Shown here: positions 56,501 through 59,650 of the stretch, in pieces
Numbering within the stretch: position 1 is the first letter of the stretch
Layout of the letters: the number at the start of each line of letters is the position of its first letter
Source: Shinisaurus crocodilurus
Lineage: Eukaryota > Chordata > Lepidosauria > Squamata > Shinisauridae
Length of the DNA: 64,000 nucleotides
Direction of reading: 5' to 3'
Assembly: GCA_021292165.1 (NCBI GenBank)
Contig: CM037877.1
Span: forward strand, 129,078,274 to 129,142,273
Notes under the pieces: generated by a model
Database searches by the model: none
Told to the model about the DNA's origin: nothing
Seen by the model: only the letters and a program-made list of their open reading frames with translations
Program-made: the position numbers and the translations under genes

Positions 56501-58745
56501 GTCTAATCCTAATATTCTAATCCTATATTTAATGTGCAGGTGAATGAGCAAGAGGACGAGATGGCTGCTCCTTGCACAACTAACTGCTCTGCTCGCTTGC
56601 AGCCCTCTGCTCTCCCTTTGGGCACTGTGGCTGGTTTGGGGTTCACCTAGAGAATGAGGGTGAGCAAGTAGGCCTCTTTCTCTGGGCAATGCTACAGGGC
56701 CCATCTTCCCCATGTGCTGTCCAGAGAGAGGACAAGCAAGCGGAGGCAGCAGCTGCTCCTGCAAGGCAGCCCCGCAGGTTCTCCTTCTTTCCATCATGCC
56801 ACCCAGAGAGAGAGAGAGGTGAGCAGGCAGAAGCAGAAGCATCTCCTCTAGCCAGCCCTCCTCAACAGGGTGTCCTCCAGAAGTATCAGACTACAACTCT
56901 AAGATTCATCCCAAACCAGCATTGGTTTGGCATGATGGGAGTTGCAGTCCACAACCTCTGGAGGCCGCTAGATGGAGAAGGCTGGCCTAGGTACAGTGCA
57001 AAGGACATAGAATAATAGAAAAGTAGAGTTGGAAGGGGCCTACAAGGCCATTGAGTCCAACCCCCTGTGCAACGCAGGAATCCAAGTCAAAGCATCGCTG
57101 ACAGATGGCCATCCAGCTGCACCTTGAATGCCTCCAGAGTGGGAGAGCCCACCACCTCCCTTGGTAGTTGGTTCCATTGTCTTATTGCTCTAACAGTCAG
57201 CAAAATTTTCCTGATGTTTAGGTGGAATCTGGGTTCCTGTAACTTGAGCCCATTATTCCGTGTCCTGAAAACTGGGATGATCAAGAAGAGATCCTGGCCC
57301 TCCTCTGTGTGACATCCCTTCAAATACTGGAAGAGTGTGATCATATCTCCCCTCAGTCTCCTCTTCTGAAGGTTAAACATGCCCAGTTCTTTCAGTCTCT
57401 CTTCATAGGGCCTAGTTTCCAGTCCCTTTATCATCTTTGTTGCCCTCCTCTGAACCCTCTCCAGTCTGTCTACATCCTTCTTAAAGTGTGGTGCCCAGAA
57501 CTGGATGCAGTACTCAAGATGAGGCCTAACCAGTGCTGAGTAAAGAGGAATTATCACTTCACGTGATTTGGAAGCCATATTTCTATTAATGCAGCCCAAA
57601 ACAGCATTTGCCTTTTTTGCAGCCACATCACATTGCTGGCTCATATTCAGTTTGTGATCTACAACAATTCCAAGATCCTTCTTTATTTATTTATTTATTA
57701 TCCTTATTTATTTATTTATTTATTACATTTATACCCCACCTTTTTTCCTGCAAGGAACTCAAGGCGGCTTACATAATCCTCCTCCTCTCCATTTTATCCT
57801 CACAACAACCCTGTGAGGTAGGTTAGGCGGAGAGTCAGTGACTGGCCCAAAGTCACCCAGTGAGTTTCATGGCCGAGCAGGGACTAGAACCCCGATCTCC
57901 TGAGTCCCAGTCCAACACTCTAACCACTACGCCACACTGGTAGTAGTGTGTATTCTCCACTCCCCCCCCCCCCAGCTACCTGCAACTGAGCAATTGGAGG
58001 CAGAGGCGGCTGTTCCTCACAGCCACTACTCAACTGCTTCATGGGCATGGGAGTAACAGCTGCCCCTTGAAACCTACTCTCTGAGGAGGGAGTGGGAGAT
58101 AGTGTTGCTGTGCATGGCAGAGAGCAGACCTCTACTCACCCGGCAGAGCCCAAACCTCTTGGGGGCAGCTGCACCTCAGTTGCAGATGGTCAGTGCCAGT
58201 GGGCCCTTGTGGGATGCTGGGCCCTTAGTAGCTGCTGGCTGCCCCAGCCTTAGAAGAAATGTACAAGCTTTAACAAAATAAACTGAGCAAAGAAGAGGAT
58301 ATGAGGGAAGAACAAATGCTGAGAAATGCATACATGCTGGGGAATGTATAAAGGGCATGAGAAGGAGATGGAACTAAATAGGAAGCCAGCATTGATGAGG
58401 AATTACAAAAAAAAGGGGAACCGGAACCCCACTTGCTGCGCGCGGGGCTGGGAAGATAAATATCCAGTGACTTCATTTTGAGGCGAGGCGAGGCTCGACT
58501 AACTCAGCGCTGGGACACACGGAGAGGCGGCCGCGCTCCCGCACGAGCCGAGCGCGCGATGCCCAAGCGCCCTCCCTCCTCCCCGGATCACTCACGGCGC
58601 CCCGCTCGAAGTCGTTGTAGAAGGGCTTGTCAAGCAGGTGCCTCTCGCTCGTGCCGGCTGAGCCCACCAGGCTGAGGTAGATGTAGTCATCTGTGCCTGC
58701 GAACCACTGGCTGCCCGTCGCCACCGTCACTGAGTAGGACGGCAT
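5400..58745 (-). CDS. ALOX5: Arachidonate 5-lipoxygenase, exons 1-7 (3' half off the window)
   Basis: 5-Lipoxygenase is a non-haem iron dioxygenase that oxidises arachidonate to 5-HPETE and then LTA4, the first steps of leukotriene synthesis; it works at the nuclear membrane with FLAP. Seven minus-strand exons (150, 199, 82, 123, 107, 173, 147 nt) join in frame to 327 codons, about half of the usual ~674 residues. The lengths match those I recall for human exons 2-7. Residues 1-115 form the PLAT domain, with Trp14, Trp76 and Trp103 (13, 75, 102 in the literature) and the YNDFE loop. Phe178 and Tyr182 in DFILNY are the 'FY cork' characteristic of 5-LOX, which argues against a 12/15-LOX. The iron ligands are encoded in exons left of the window. 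No frame break is seen, so the gene is probably functional. Introns run from 1.9 to 23 kb and are packed with repeats. Confidence 0.96.
5790..6330 (+). pseudogene. PIF/Harbinger transposase remnant
   Basis: Lies in intron 6, opposite to ALOX5. The plus strand reads [20 protein letters not shown], then [22 protein letters not shown] and, after a frameshift near 6120, [10 protein letters not shown] and [12 protein letters not shown]. These are the ordered blocks of the HARBI1/Harbinger DDE nuclease, with the second catalytic Asp in LGDQAF. The N-terminal third is missing and the third acidic residue is lost at the frameshift. Decayed and non-coding. Confidence 0.75.
6331..7517. other. Intron 6 remainder with old repeat pieces
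   Basis: AT-rich stretch 6950-7120 resembles a LINE 3' end. 7205-7290 matches a common squamate repeat fragment (ATAGGATTGCA ... GGGGCTTACTCCCAA) also seen near 34705-34800 and 46780-46830. No gene is seen. Confidence 0.4.
7518..7690 (-). CDS. ALOX5: ALOX5 exon 6
   Basis: 173 nt, from the CTTCAG acceptor to the donor GTACCA. It encodes [20 protein letters not shown], then [15 protein letters not shown], and ends LTLEEEIK: the segment with the LOX-family [10 protein letters not shown] motif. Confidence 0.94.
7870..8630 (-). mobile_element. Solo LTR-like element
   Basis: On the minus strand the order is that of an LTR: CCAAT-type GATTGGCTGAG (about 8543-8553), TATA-like GATATAAAGAAG (about 8189-8201) and, roughly 110 bp later, AATAAA (about 8080-8087). 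No coding remnant adjoins it. Exact ends and target duplication were not resolved; the retroviral or Ty3 family is unknown. Confidence 0.5.
8640..9410. other. Intron 5 sequence with a GT microsatellite
   Basis: A GT-rich tract at 8706-8740, then AT-rich sequence with no recognisable gene or repeat. Confidence 0.4.
9717..10220 (-). pseudogene. LINE reverse transcriptase fragment
   Basis: 167 open codons holding the RT catalytic YADD box ([10 protein letters not shown]), the preceding [19 protein letters not shown] motif and the following YLGMVFH block. It is interrupted on both sides, so it is not a working gene. Confidence 0.75.
11118..12541 (+). mobile_element. CR1 LINE, 5'-truncated, interrupted by a SINE
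   Basis: Encodes the CR1 RT from [16 protein letters not shown] through [18 protein letters not shown] and FADDTKLGG, then the conserved thumb region [20 protein letters not shown]. It ends in the CR1 3' signature, AACTCTACTTTTCTATGATTCTATG. A stop at about 11682 and the SINE at 11990-12217 break the frame. It is the longest CR1 copy in the window. Confidence 0.9.
11990..12217 (-). mobile_element. tRNA-derived SINE inside the CR1
   Basis: The minus-strand order is tRNA-like head, body and tail with (TTTA)-type repeats. It is flanked by a CACTCTT duplication (11983-11989 and 12218-12224), and removing it restores the CR1 sequence. Same family as the copies near 32.7, 40.8, 57.7 and 61.5 kb. 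Confidence 0.85.
12950..13075 (+). repeat. LINE/SINE 3' tail fragment
   Basis: TTGTTGTAAGCTGCCTTGGG followed by an AAATAAATAAAT tail looks like the 3' end of an L2-type LINE or a SINE that borrowed it. Too short to classify. Confidence 0.35.
13150..13990 (+). mobile_element. RTE-like LINE 3' part with a C2H2 motif
   Basis: 174 open codons from about 13247 encode the C-terminal part of a LINE ORF2: [32 protein letters not shown] and [16 protein letters not shown]. After a frame change comes [17 protein letters not shown], a C2H2-type zinc-binding motif (Cys-x2-Cys ... His). The same sequence recurs at 18290-19855. RT is truncated away. Clade uncertain; RTE-like is my best guess. Confidence 0.65.
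13991..14830. other. Intron 5 sequence, nothing recognised
   Basis: AT-rich unique-looking sequence up to exon 5. No ORF or repeat signature stands out. Confidence 0.4.
14831..14937 (-). CDS. ALOX5: ALOX5 exon 5
   Basis: 107 nt encoding [18 protein letters not shown] through FVRISNTIS. The acceptor is TTTTAG. The donor is GTCAGT, weaker than the GTGAGT/GTAAGT at the other exons but a legal GT site, and the phase requires it. Confidence 0.93.
14938..15904. other. Intron 4 sequence, nothing recognised
   Basis: Unique-looking sequence with a C-rich tract near 15592-15601. No gene is seen. Confidence 0.4.
15905..16180 (+). repeat. L2-like LINE fragment split by a hAT element
   Basis: Reads LKELHW and then QAQFKVL, the conserved C-terminal LINE block, continuing after the hAT insertion at 15995-16115. 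A short, decayed piece of the family seen at 29100-29715. Confidence 0.5.
15995..16115. mobile_element. Non-autonomous hAT element (121 bp)
   Basis: Termini CAGTGTTCTCCAACC and its inverse, with the perfect 8-bp duplication GTCTAGGA at 15987-15994 and 16116-16123. Nearly the whole element is palindromic. An 8-bp duplication and CAGTG ends are hAT hallmarks. Confidence 0.92.
16253..16812 (-). mobile_element. CR1 LINE 3' fragment
   Basis: Starts with the inverted CR1 tail (AATCATAGAATCATAGAAAA) and carries 156 open minus-strand codons, [20 protein letters not shown] to the CR1 C-terminus. Its truncated 5' end is about 13 bp from the ALOX5 exon 4 donor. Confidence 0.9.
16826..16948 (-). CDS. 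ALOX5: ALOX5 exon 4
   Basis: 123 nt, starting after AATCAG and ending at the donor GTGAGT. It encodes [16 protein letters not shown] through VDFILNYTK, including the cork residues Phe178 and Tyr182. A CR1 fragment ends about 13 nt into the downstream intron, unusually close to the donor. Confidence 0.94.
16949..17550. other. Intron 3 sequence next to exon 4
   Basis: Unique-looking; includes the exon 4 acceptor side. No repeat recognised. Confidence 0.4.
17551..17722. mobile_element. Small palindromic DNA element (about 172 bp)
   Basis: Begins TACCGTATTTTTCCGTG and ends with the near-inverse ATGGAAAAATACTGTA. Inside, TGTATAAGACG is repeated. Shares the CCGTAT end and an internal tandem motif with the larger element at 44483-46106, but the similarity is limited. 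Superfamily not assigned. Confidence 0.65.
17723..18289. other. Intron 3 sequence, nothing recognised
   Basis: No gene or repeat signature is seen. Confidence 0.35.
18709..19563 (+). pseudogene. FTH1-like: Ferritin heavy chain processed pseudogene
   Basis: An intronless copy of a ferritin H mRNA. It has the 5' UTR with an iron-responsive element, a start ATG at 18847 ([18 protein letters not shown]), and later, in changed frames, [37 protein letters not shown] and LGDHVTNLK. It closes with a 3' UTR holding AATAAA near 19470 and a further one near 19554. Frameshifts after about codon 25 and again near 19070-19120 disable it. A 14-bp target duplication (18695-18708 and 19564-19577) shows LINE-mediated insertion. 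The parent gene stores iron as a 24-mer; this copy is not expected to make protein. Confidence 0.92.
18746..18777 (+). promoter_or_regulatory. Iron-responsive element relic
   Basis: CAGTGC loop (18760-18765) on a perfect 5-bp upper stem TTCAA/TTGAA, an unpaired C at 18754, and a lower stem TGCTC/GGAGCA. This is the canonical IRE fold that IRP1/IRP2 bind in ferritin mRNA. It is intact although the coding region is broken. Confidence 0.88.
19807..19852 (+). repeat. (CTA)n microsatellite at LINE 3' end
   Basis: About 15 units of CTA. The sister copy at 13990 has only two or three units, so the tail has expanded here. Confidence 0.9.
19960..21215 (-). pseudogene. Ty3/gypsy gag-pol remnant
   Basis: Minus strand. 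Gag-like codons at 20971-21210 and onward ([37 protein letters not shown]) join directly to pol: [20 protein letters not shown], then [33 protein letters not shown] and VHTDH. RT palm, protease and integrase are missing, so gag and the RT end/RNase H are fused by an internal deletion. In-frame stops are present. Closest to the Sushi-like chromovirus group by memory. Confidence 0.75.
21340..22430. other. Unclassified, possibly LTR-derived sequence
   Basis: A 230-codon minus-strand frame (21735-22427) has no domain and Gln/Ser-rich, low-complexity content, so it is not called a gene. Direct T-rich runs and 'gacctgga...ttgaccttg' wording resemble gypsy LTRs, but no ends were found. Confidence 0.3.
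22728..22792. mobile_element. Half copy of the CAGTGTTC hAT element
   Basis: Only the right half of the 121-bp element (compare 15995-16115). TTTAAAG lies on both flanks (22721-22727 and 22794-22800), suggesting a target duplication kept around a half element. Confidence 0.7.
23047..23293. mobile_element. Mariner-like non-autonomous element
   Basis: Ends CAGTCATGCCTTGG and CCAAGGTATTACTA are imperfect inverts, flanked by TA at 23045-23046 and 23294-23295. No transposase inside. TA target and short TIRs fit the Tc1/mariner group. Confidence 0.6.
23368..24063 (-). mobile_element. CR1 LINE fragment, diverged
   Basis: Minus-strand CR1 RT end and C-terminus ([31 protein letters not shown]) with multiple frame breaks. 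Older than the copies at 16.3 and 57.0 kb by its divergence. Confidence 0.85.
24064..24530. other. Intron 3 sequence, nothing recognised
   Basis: Low-complexity GCTGCTGCTGCTAC near 24375. No gene. Confidence 0.35.
24540..25000 (+). pseudogene. Ty3/gypsy-like gag fragment
   Basis: Plus strand reads PPIPWIEW, then [38 protein letters not shown], stop, and [16 protein letters not shown]. The PxPWxxW...HF.P..NVI.E...F...[10 protein letters not shown] pattern is that of gag from K02A2.6-type gypsy elements. Stops interrupt it; protease and pol are absent. Confidence 0.65.
25075..25665 (+). mobile_element. CR1 LINE 3' fragment
   Basis: [20 protein letters not shown] codons (with breaks), then [20 protein letters not shown] and the 3' tail CTATTCTATGATTCTATG. 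5' truncated. Confidence 0.9.
25670..26595. other. Intron 3 sequence with a ~50-bp duplication
   Basis: A block with AATATTAAACCTxCAGCTTG occurs at 25791-25840 and again at 25913-25960. No gene is recognised; a 72-codon plus frame at 25999 has no known domain. Confidence 0.4.
27205..27339 (-). repeat. Left 135-bp arm
   Basis: Inverse of 28762-28896. On the minus strand it reads AAGCATTGTGCTCTGCATC through AATAAAGCTTTTCAACC to the CA end. The match stops sharply at the inner edge. Confidence 0.88.
27704..27824. mobile_element. Non-autonomous hAT element (121 bp)
   Basis: Same family and length as 15995-16115. Perfect 8-bp duplication TCTTAGGA at 27696-27703 and 27825-27832. Confidence 0.92.
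28762..28896 (+). repeat. Right 135-bp arm
   Basis: Contains CTAATAAAGCTTTTCAACC and ends TGCCTTTGGCAGAACA, followed at once by the ATACC duplication. Confidence 0.88.
29100..29715 (+). mobile_element. L2-like LINE 3' fragment
   Basis: Decayed plus-strand codons: [29 protein letters not shown] and [14 protein letters not shown], i.e. the QNAAARL / FKVL / GLGPSYL / FSVVAPVLWN blocks of L2-type LINEs. The C-rich run 29499-29508 lies in the LWN-PPE codon region. Confidence 0.65.
29717..30400 (-). mobile_element. LTR copy A, 3'-truncated
   Basis: Minus-strand homologue of the solo LTR at 47438-48235, from its TGTGGAGAAAGCCTGACACG end (30400) to near 29717. The last ~105 bp of the LTR are missing. 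Includes the GT/GC tract and AATAAG-type signal upstream of GGTCATTTAAAGGGCTC. Confidence 0.85.
30401..30532. other. Intron 3 flank of exon 3
   Basis: Short spacer downstream of the exon 3 donor; nothing recognised. Confidence 0.4.
30533..30614 (-). CDS. ALOX5: ALOX5 exon 3
   Basis: 82 nt between an acceptor CCACAG and a donor GTGAGT. It encodes the linker from the PLAT domain into the catalytic domain, including the highly conserved [14 protein letters not shown]. Phase 1 on entry and phase 2 on exit fit exons 2 and 4. It is too short for a simple ORF scan and was found by homology and splice sites. Confidence 0.93.
30615..31258. other. Intron 2 sequence, nothing recognised
   Basis: AT-rich upstream of exon 3. 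No repeat or gene signature. Confidence 0.4.
31260..32676. mobile_element. Terminal-hairpin DNA element with GC-rich interior
   Basis: The left end (GGGTTTGCATGACA...AGCCACAC...GTGTGGCTT) and the right end (32597-32676, TGGGTTCGCACAACAC...GTGTTGTGCGAACCCA) are each hairpins and are inverted relatives of each other. Flanks TCTGTGGG and TCTGTGTA match at 6 of 8 bases, weakly suggesting an 8-bp duplication. The interior is GC-rich with four CTCCTCTAGAGGAG-type palindromes and no credible protein. Related to 43243-44049. Confidence 0.6.
31945..32275. repeat. Four palindromic CTCCTCTAGAGGA units
   Basis: Copies near 31951, 32031, 32136 and 32248. Three lie in longer inverse contexts such as GCTCTGATTGG...CCGATCAGAGTGC. 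Spacing is about 80-110 bp. Confidence 0.8.
32710..32965 (-). mobile_element. tRNA-derived SINE
   Basis: Full-length minus-strand copy: TTTATTTATT tail at the left, GCAAGGAACCCAAGGCGGCTT body, and a head reading GTGTGGCGTACTGGTGAG on the minus strand. Confidence 0.88.
32966..34361. other. Intron 2 microsatellites and a doubtful LTR
   Basis: GT/CT-rich stretches at 32980-33110 and an AC run at 33798-33835; GT run at 33962-33980. 33300-33648 has TATAAAGCC and an ACTACAACA-like end that could be an LTR fragment, but no partner or target duplication was found. Confidence 0.3.
34362..35030. mobile_element. AT-rich DNA element with ATTTAAAT-type ends
   Basis: Starts CAGGGTGGATTGATTTAAAT and ends with AAAATCACTGATTTTTGTCC...CACCCTG, a rough inverse. 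GATTTAAAT-like repeats lie at both ends. An 8-bp duplication was not confirmed. 34705-34800 inside is another repeat fragment. Confidence 0.45.
35049..35126 (-). mobile_element. CR1 3' terminal fragment
   Basis: CATAGAATAGTAGAGTTGAA then AAGTCCAACCCCCTGCTCAA: the last ~75 bp of CR1, minus strand. Confidence 0.88.
35320..35518 (-). CDS. ALOX5: ALOX5 exon 2
   Basis: 199 nt. The acceptor is TTCCAG and the donor GTAAGT. It encodes residues 51-116 plus the first base of codon 117, from VDTYDVTV to LRDGRG. This is the rest of the PLAT domain, with Trp76 in KRKYW and Trp103 in CYRW, residues used in membrane and coactosin-like protein binding in the human enzyme. Confidence 0.96.
35519..36738. other. 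Intron 1 sequence with CT microsatellites
   Basis: CT runs at 36105-36122 and 36186-36212. The rest of this stretch upstream of exon 2 holds no recognisable gene. Confidence 0.4.
36739..36854. mobile_element. hAT-type palindromic element, left end damaged
   Basis: Palindromic core TTTGGACTGCAACTCCCA / TGGGAGTTGTAGTCCAAC; right end GGCCACAGGTTCCCATCCCTG. Left terminus merges into a GTGTGTG tract. Confidence 0.7.
36855..38500. other. Intron 1 sequence, mostly unrecognised
   Basis: 37870-38150 is AT-rich and may be an L1 3' fragment; nothing else stands out. Confidence 0.35.
38500..39510 (+). pseudogene. hAT/ZBED-type transposase relic
   Basis: Across shifting plus-strand frames: [20 protein letters not shown], then [33 protein letters not shown] codons and ILAWMERKG. 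This matches the order of the hAT transposase core (SMVEGEGF...PSRTTFS...LYEAVKEKV...TDGWSS...YLSLTAHW). Ends and TIRs not found; several stops and frameshifts. It could instead be a decayed ZBED-like domesticated gene, but no open frame remains. Confidence 0.65.
39520..40239. other. Intron 1 sequence, nothing recognised
   Basis: No gene or repeat signature. Confidence 0.35.
40240..40740 (+). mobile_element. Old CR1-like LINE fragment
   Basis: TGGTCAGACCTCACCTGGAT...CCAGTTCTGGGC...AAGAAGGATATTGACAAACT is CR1 3' coding sequence with many substitutions and indels. Confidence 0.75.
40753..42190 (+). mobile_element. tRNA-derived SINE split by a solo LTR
   Basis: Head and body at 40753-40881 (A-box region TGGTGTAGTGGT, B box GGTTCTAGTCC near 40811) resume at 42080-42190 (GGGTTGTTGTGAGGATAA to AAGGTGGGGTATAAAT). 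Removing the LTR restores the SINE. Confidence 0.85.
40882..42079 (+). mobile_element. Solo LTR, 1,198 bp, inside a SINE
   Basis: Ends TGTTGG...GCAACA. 4-bp flanks AACT (40878-40881) and AACC (42080-42083) differ by one base and look like a target duplication. TATA-like TATAAGAAGG at about 41901 and AATAAA at 41981-41986 are about 80 bp apart, as in a retroviral U3-R. A 4-bp duplication suggests a gamma-type endogenous retrovirus (inference). No internal viral genes remain. Confidence 0.85.
42255..42395 (+). mobile_element. CR1-like 3' end fragment
   Basis: AGGTTTTTAAGCAGAGGCTG ... GGTTGGACTCTATGACC: diverged CR1 3' sequence. Confidence 0.7.
42396..43242. other. Intron 1 sequence
   Basis: 42703-42733 (GGTTTAGCTTGTCGTGTGAA) is a lone terminal fragment of the hairpin element family at 43243-44049. 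Otherwise nothing is recognised. Confidence 0.5.
43243..44049. mobile_element. Terminal-hairpin DNA element with GC-rich interior
   Basis: Left CCGAGTTTGCACATCAC...TTTAAACC and right GGTTTAGC...GTCGTGTGAACCCAG are inverted relatives, and each end can fold on itself. Interior hairpin: 43462-43495 pairs with about 43525-43562 (GCTGACACGGTGG / CCACCGTGTCAGC). Same terminal family as 31260-32676 but different GC-rich interior. No credible protein. Confidence 0.6.
44050..44482. other. Spacer, nothing recognised
   Basis: No gene or repeat signature between two DNA elements. Confidence 0.35.
44600..45000. repeat. C-rich minisatellite
   Basis: Repeated ACCCCCGTACCTGCACC / GCCGAAGCCCC / CCAGACACCCC blocks in irregular units of about 90-120 bp. 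The long open frames here arise from lack of stops in GC-rich sequence. Confidence 0.7.
45001..45153 (+). repeat. Inner inverted arm, left
   Basis: Nearly identical to the reverse complement of 45790-45942, from CCAGACACCCCCCGTCACCG to GCCGGAGCAG. Confidence 0.9.
45256..45620 (-). other. Exon-like segment, possible captured first exon
   Basis: On the minus strand a CpG-rich leader reaches ATG at 45383-45385 ([20 protein letters not shown]), then [15 protein letters not shown], ending at CGCAAG with a consensus donor GTAAAT. This has the look of a 5' UTR, start codon, short coding start and splice donor. I do not recognise the source gene. It may be chance in GC-rich DNA. Confidence 0.35.
45790..45942 (-). 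repeat. Inner inverted arm, right
   Basis: Inverse of 45001-45153; only a few mismatches (for example AACCTGCATTTGG for AACCTGCGTTTGG). Confidence 0.9.
46107..47437. other. Intron 1 sequence with GC/CA microsatellite
   Basis: A CGCG/CACA run at 46705-46737, a short squamate repeat piece near 46780-46830, and CCACACCC-type repeats at 47345-47430 that resume after the LTR at 48241. No gene. Confidence 0.4.
47438..48235 (+). mobile_element. Solo LTR copy B, 798 bp
   Basis: Starts TGTGGAGAAAGCC and ends CTTCACA, flanked by the perfect 5-bp duplication CTTTC (47433-47437, 48236-48240). AATAAATAAAGCC near 48075 is the polyadenylation signal. A long CA run (47480-47510) lies inside. Inverted relative to copy A at 29717-30400. 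No internal genes remain. Confidence 0.9.
48241..49481. other. Intron 1 sequence, nothing recognised
   Basis: First ~75 bp continue the repeat interrupted by LTR B. No gene otherwise. Confidence 0.4.
49490..49625. mobile_element. Non-autonomous hAT element (136 bp)
   Basis: Ends CAGGGCTCTCCAACC and its inverse. 8-bp duplication ATCTATTG / ATCTACTG (one mismatch) at 49482-49489 and 49626-49633. Subfamily variant of the 121-bp elements. Confidence 0.9.
49634..50344. other. Intron 1 sequence, nothing recognised
   Basis: No gene or repeat signature. Confidence 0.35.
50345..50540. mobile_element. hAT-like end with minisatellite
   Basis: Starts CAGGGGTGGGCAACCT, the terminus of hAT elements such as 63658-63781. 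The right end was not found. Confidence 0.5.
50407..50498 (+). repeat. 4 x 23-bp perfect tandem repeat
   Basis: Four identical units (ATGCGTGCCAGCCGTGGG + TGGGG). No spacers, so not CRISPR-like; likely a variable-number minisatellite. Confidence 0.95.
50931..52130 (-). pseudogene. L1 ORF2 C-terminal part (uninterrupted)
   Basis: Open for 395 codons from [20 protein letters not shown] to WNNEQL. Includes the cysteine-rich segment [20 protein letters not shown], the L1 C-terminal CxxxC...HxxxxC zinc-like motif. The frame continues directly from the plus-strand ORF2 part if the inversion is undone. Confidence 0.85.
52131..52334 (+). other. L1 5' UTR
   Basis: Begins GGGAGGAGCCTGCGC, resembling the start of vertebrate L1 5' UTRs, right at the inversion junction. 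Suggests reverse transcription reached the RNA 5' end. Confidence 0.65.
52335..53487 (+). pseudogene. L1 ORF1 (frameshifted)
   Basis: From ATG 52335 ([17 protein letters not shown]), a coiled-coil region ([17 protein letters not shown]), an RRM-like part ([30 protein letters not shown]) and a C-terminal domain ([17 protein letters not shown]). ORF1p is the RNA-binding chaperone of L1. Frameshifts near 52720, 53218 and after 53330 break it. Confidence 0.8.
53704..56352 (+). pseudogene. L1 ORF2: endonuclease and reverse transcriptase (frameshifted)
   Basis: Endonuclease from ATG 53704: [43 protein letters not shown] and DHALV, the full APE-type set. RT follows: [32 protein letters not shown], then after breaks [13 protein letters not shown] and [11 protein letters not shown] (the FADD box). 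Breaks lie in the A-run at 54845-54862, at the stop 55377, and near 55640-55700. Its last codons run into the target-site duplication. Confidence 0.88.
56368..56865. other. Intron 1 sequence after the L1
   Basis: No gene is seen; a T-run at 56442-56451. Confidence 0.35.
56866..56985. mobile_element. Decayed hAT-type palindromic element
   Basis: GTCCTCCAGAAGTATCAGAC...GATGGGAGTTGCAGTCCA: the palindromic core of the hAT family with diverged ends. Confidence 0.6.
57006..57680 (-). mobile_element. CR1 LINE 3' fragment
   Basis: Starts at the inverted 3' tail (GAATAATAGAAAAGTAGAGT) and carries 185 open minus-strand codons ([20 protein letters not shown] to LDGHLSAML). The longest uninterrupted CR1 frame here, so probably one of the younger copies. 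A SINE adjoins its truncated end. Confidence 0.9.
57681..57941 (-). mobile_element. tRNA-derived SINE next to CR1
   Basis: (TTTA)n tail, AAGGCGGCTTACATAATCC body, and minus-strand head with B box GGTTCTAGTCC-type sequence. Target duplication not resolved. Confidence 0.85.
57942..58429. other. Intron 1 sequence 3' of exon 1
   Basis: C-run at 57962-57973. No gene or repeat recognised. Confidence 0.4.
58596..58745 (-). CDS. ALOX5: ALOX5 exon 1 (coding part)
   Basis: Fifty codons from ATG (58743-58745), beginning [20 protein letters not shown] and ending NDFERGA. The donor GTGAGT follows directly, in phase 0. It holds the first strands of the PLAT beta-barrel: Trp14 and the Tyr43-Asn44-Asp45-Phe46-Glu47 loop, whose acidic residues bind Ca2+ in the family. 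The start is chosen by homology to the family N-terminus; the ATG has G at -3. The exon lies inside a CpG-rich stretch. Confidence 0.96.
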
Positions 58746-58830
58746 GCCCGCAGCCCCGAGGAGATTCCTGGGCAGTATTCTGCTTCGCTCGCGCGGCGTC
58801 TGACTTGGCTGGGCAGGGGCCGCCCTCCAT
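58687..58830 (-). other. Possible upstream ORF overlapping the ALOX5 start
   Basis: An ATG at 58828-58830, 85 nt upstream of the ALOX5 ATG, opens a 47-codon frame (MEGGPCPAK...). It runs out of frame through the main start and stops at TGA 58687-58689. It would be translated only if the 5' UTR is at least 85 nt long. Context is C at -3 and G at +4, so weak to moderate. Confidence 0.35.
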
Positions 58831-58930
58831 GGGGGGAGGGGCAAGCGGAGGCACACCCAGGCACCTCGGGTCAGCCCACCCCAACCGCCCTACAGAGGAA
58901 GAACCCGGGCGCCGGCCAACGAGGGCTGCC

Positions 58931-59534
58931 CGAGGGTAGGCTGACTAGAGTTCCCGAAGGGTAGTAGGTTGCCAGTTCTGGGGCCAAGCCGGATTTTTCC
59001 AGACGGACCCAATCGCTGCTTTCCCGCTACAAGCAGAATTGCAATTAACTTGCCGCACTTAGGGACGGTGCAGCACTTTCTCGATAGGTGCATCCCGCTC
59101 TATACCATCCACACTAGTGAGTGTGATAAAACGGGTGGGCGGTTTTTTGCTTTGTCTTTGCTCTCCCCGTTAGCAAAGGCTTTCTCGTAAAGAGGCTCTT
59201 TAATTAATAACTTTCTGAAGTTGTTTCCTCCCATCCCCCCTTCCCTAATTGTTTAATTTGTTGCTGGAGGTGGAAGAGGAGCCGCTGCCTCCAGGCTTTG
59301 CGAGGGGAAGAGGAAACAGCAGCACAAGCAGCGGCAGCTCGCTGATCGCCCTCTTTGGAGACAGCCACCTCGGATGATAGTTTCTTTCTATTCCACCATT
59401 TCCTCGTCCTTTTTACATTTTATTTTTATTTGTGCTCTTGCACTGAATAAAGCAATGAACATAATTAGAAATTAAATGCTGTTGCGTAACTATTTCAATA
59501 TATATATATATATATATATTAAAAAAGATAAATT
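58931..59534. other. ALOX5 5' flank
   Basis: Upstream of the island, ending in a TA dinucleotide run (59499-59519). No TATA-box promoter or second gene is evident. Confidence 0.4.
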
Positions 59535-59650
59535 ATTATTATTATTTATATTTATTTATCGCCCATCTGGCCGACAACCGGCCACCCTGGGCGATGTACA
59601 TAGAATAAAAACAATAAAATACATTTAAAACAATATAAAAATCTCGGGGG
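59535..59650 (-). repeat. LINE 3' end fragment
   Basis: TTATTTATCGCCCATCTGGC ... CCTGGGCGATGTACATAG: hairpin-like 3' end of an L2-type LINE, minus strand. Confidence 0.45.

Larger units (their letters stand above)
58430..58930 (-). promoter_or_regulatory. CpG-rich island over ALOX5 exon 1, likely promoter
   Basis: GC- and CpG-dense sequence surrounds exon 1. On the minus strand upstream of the ATG there is a CCCCTCCCCCC tract of the Sp1/GC-box type (near 58831-58842), and no TATA box that I can see. This fits the TATA-less, GC-box promoter known for mammalian ALOX5. The transcription start cannot be placed from sequence alone. Confidence 0.6.

Noticed and set aside
58745..58856. N-terminal extension of ALOX5 in the open frame upstream of the ATG
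   Set aside because: The frame is open for 37 codons but begins only with GTG; there is no in-frame ATG before the conserved MPSYS start.
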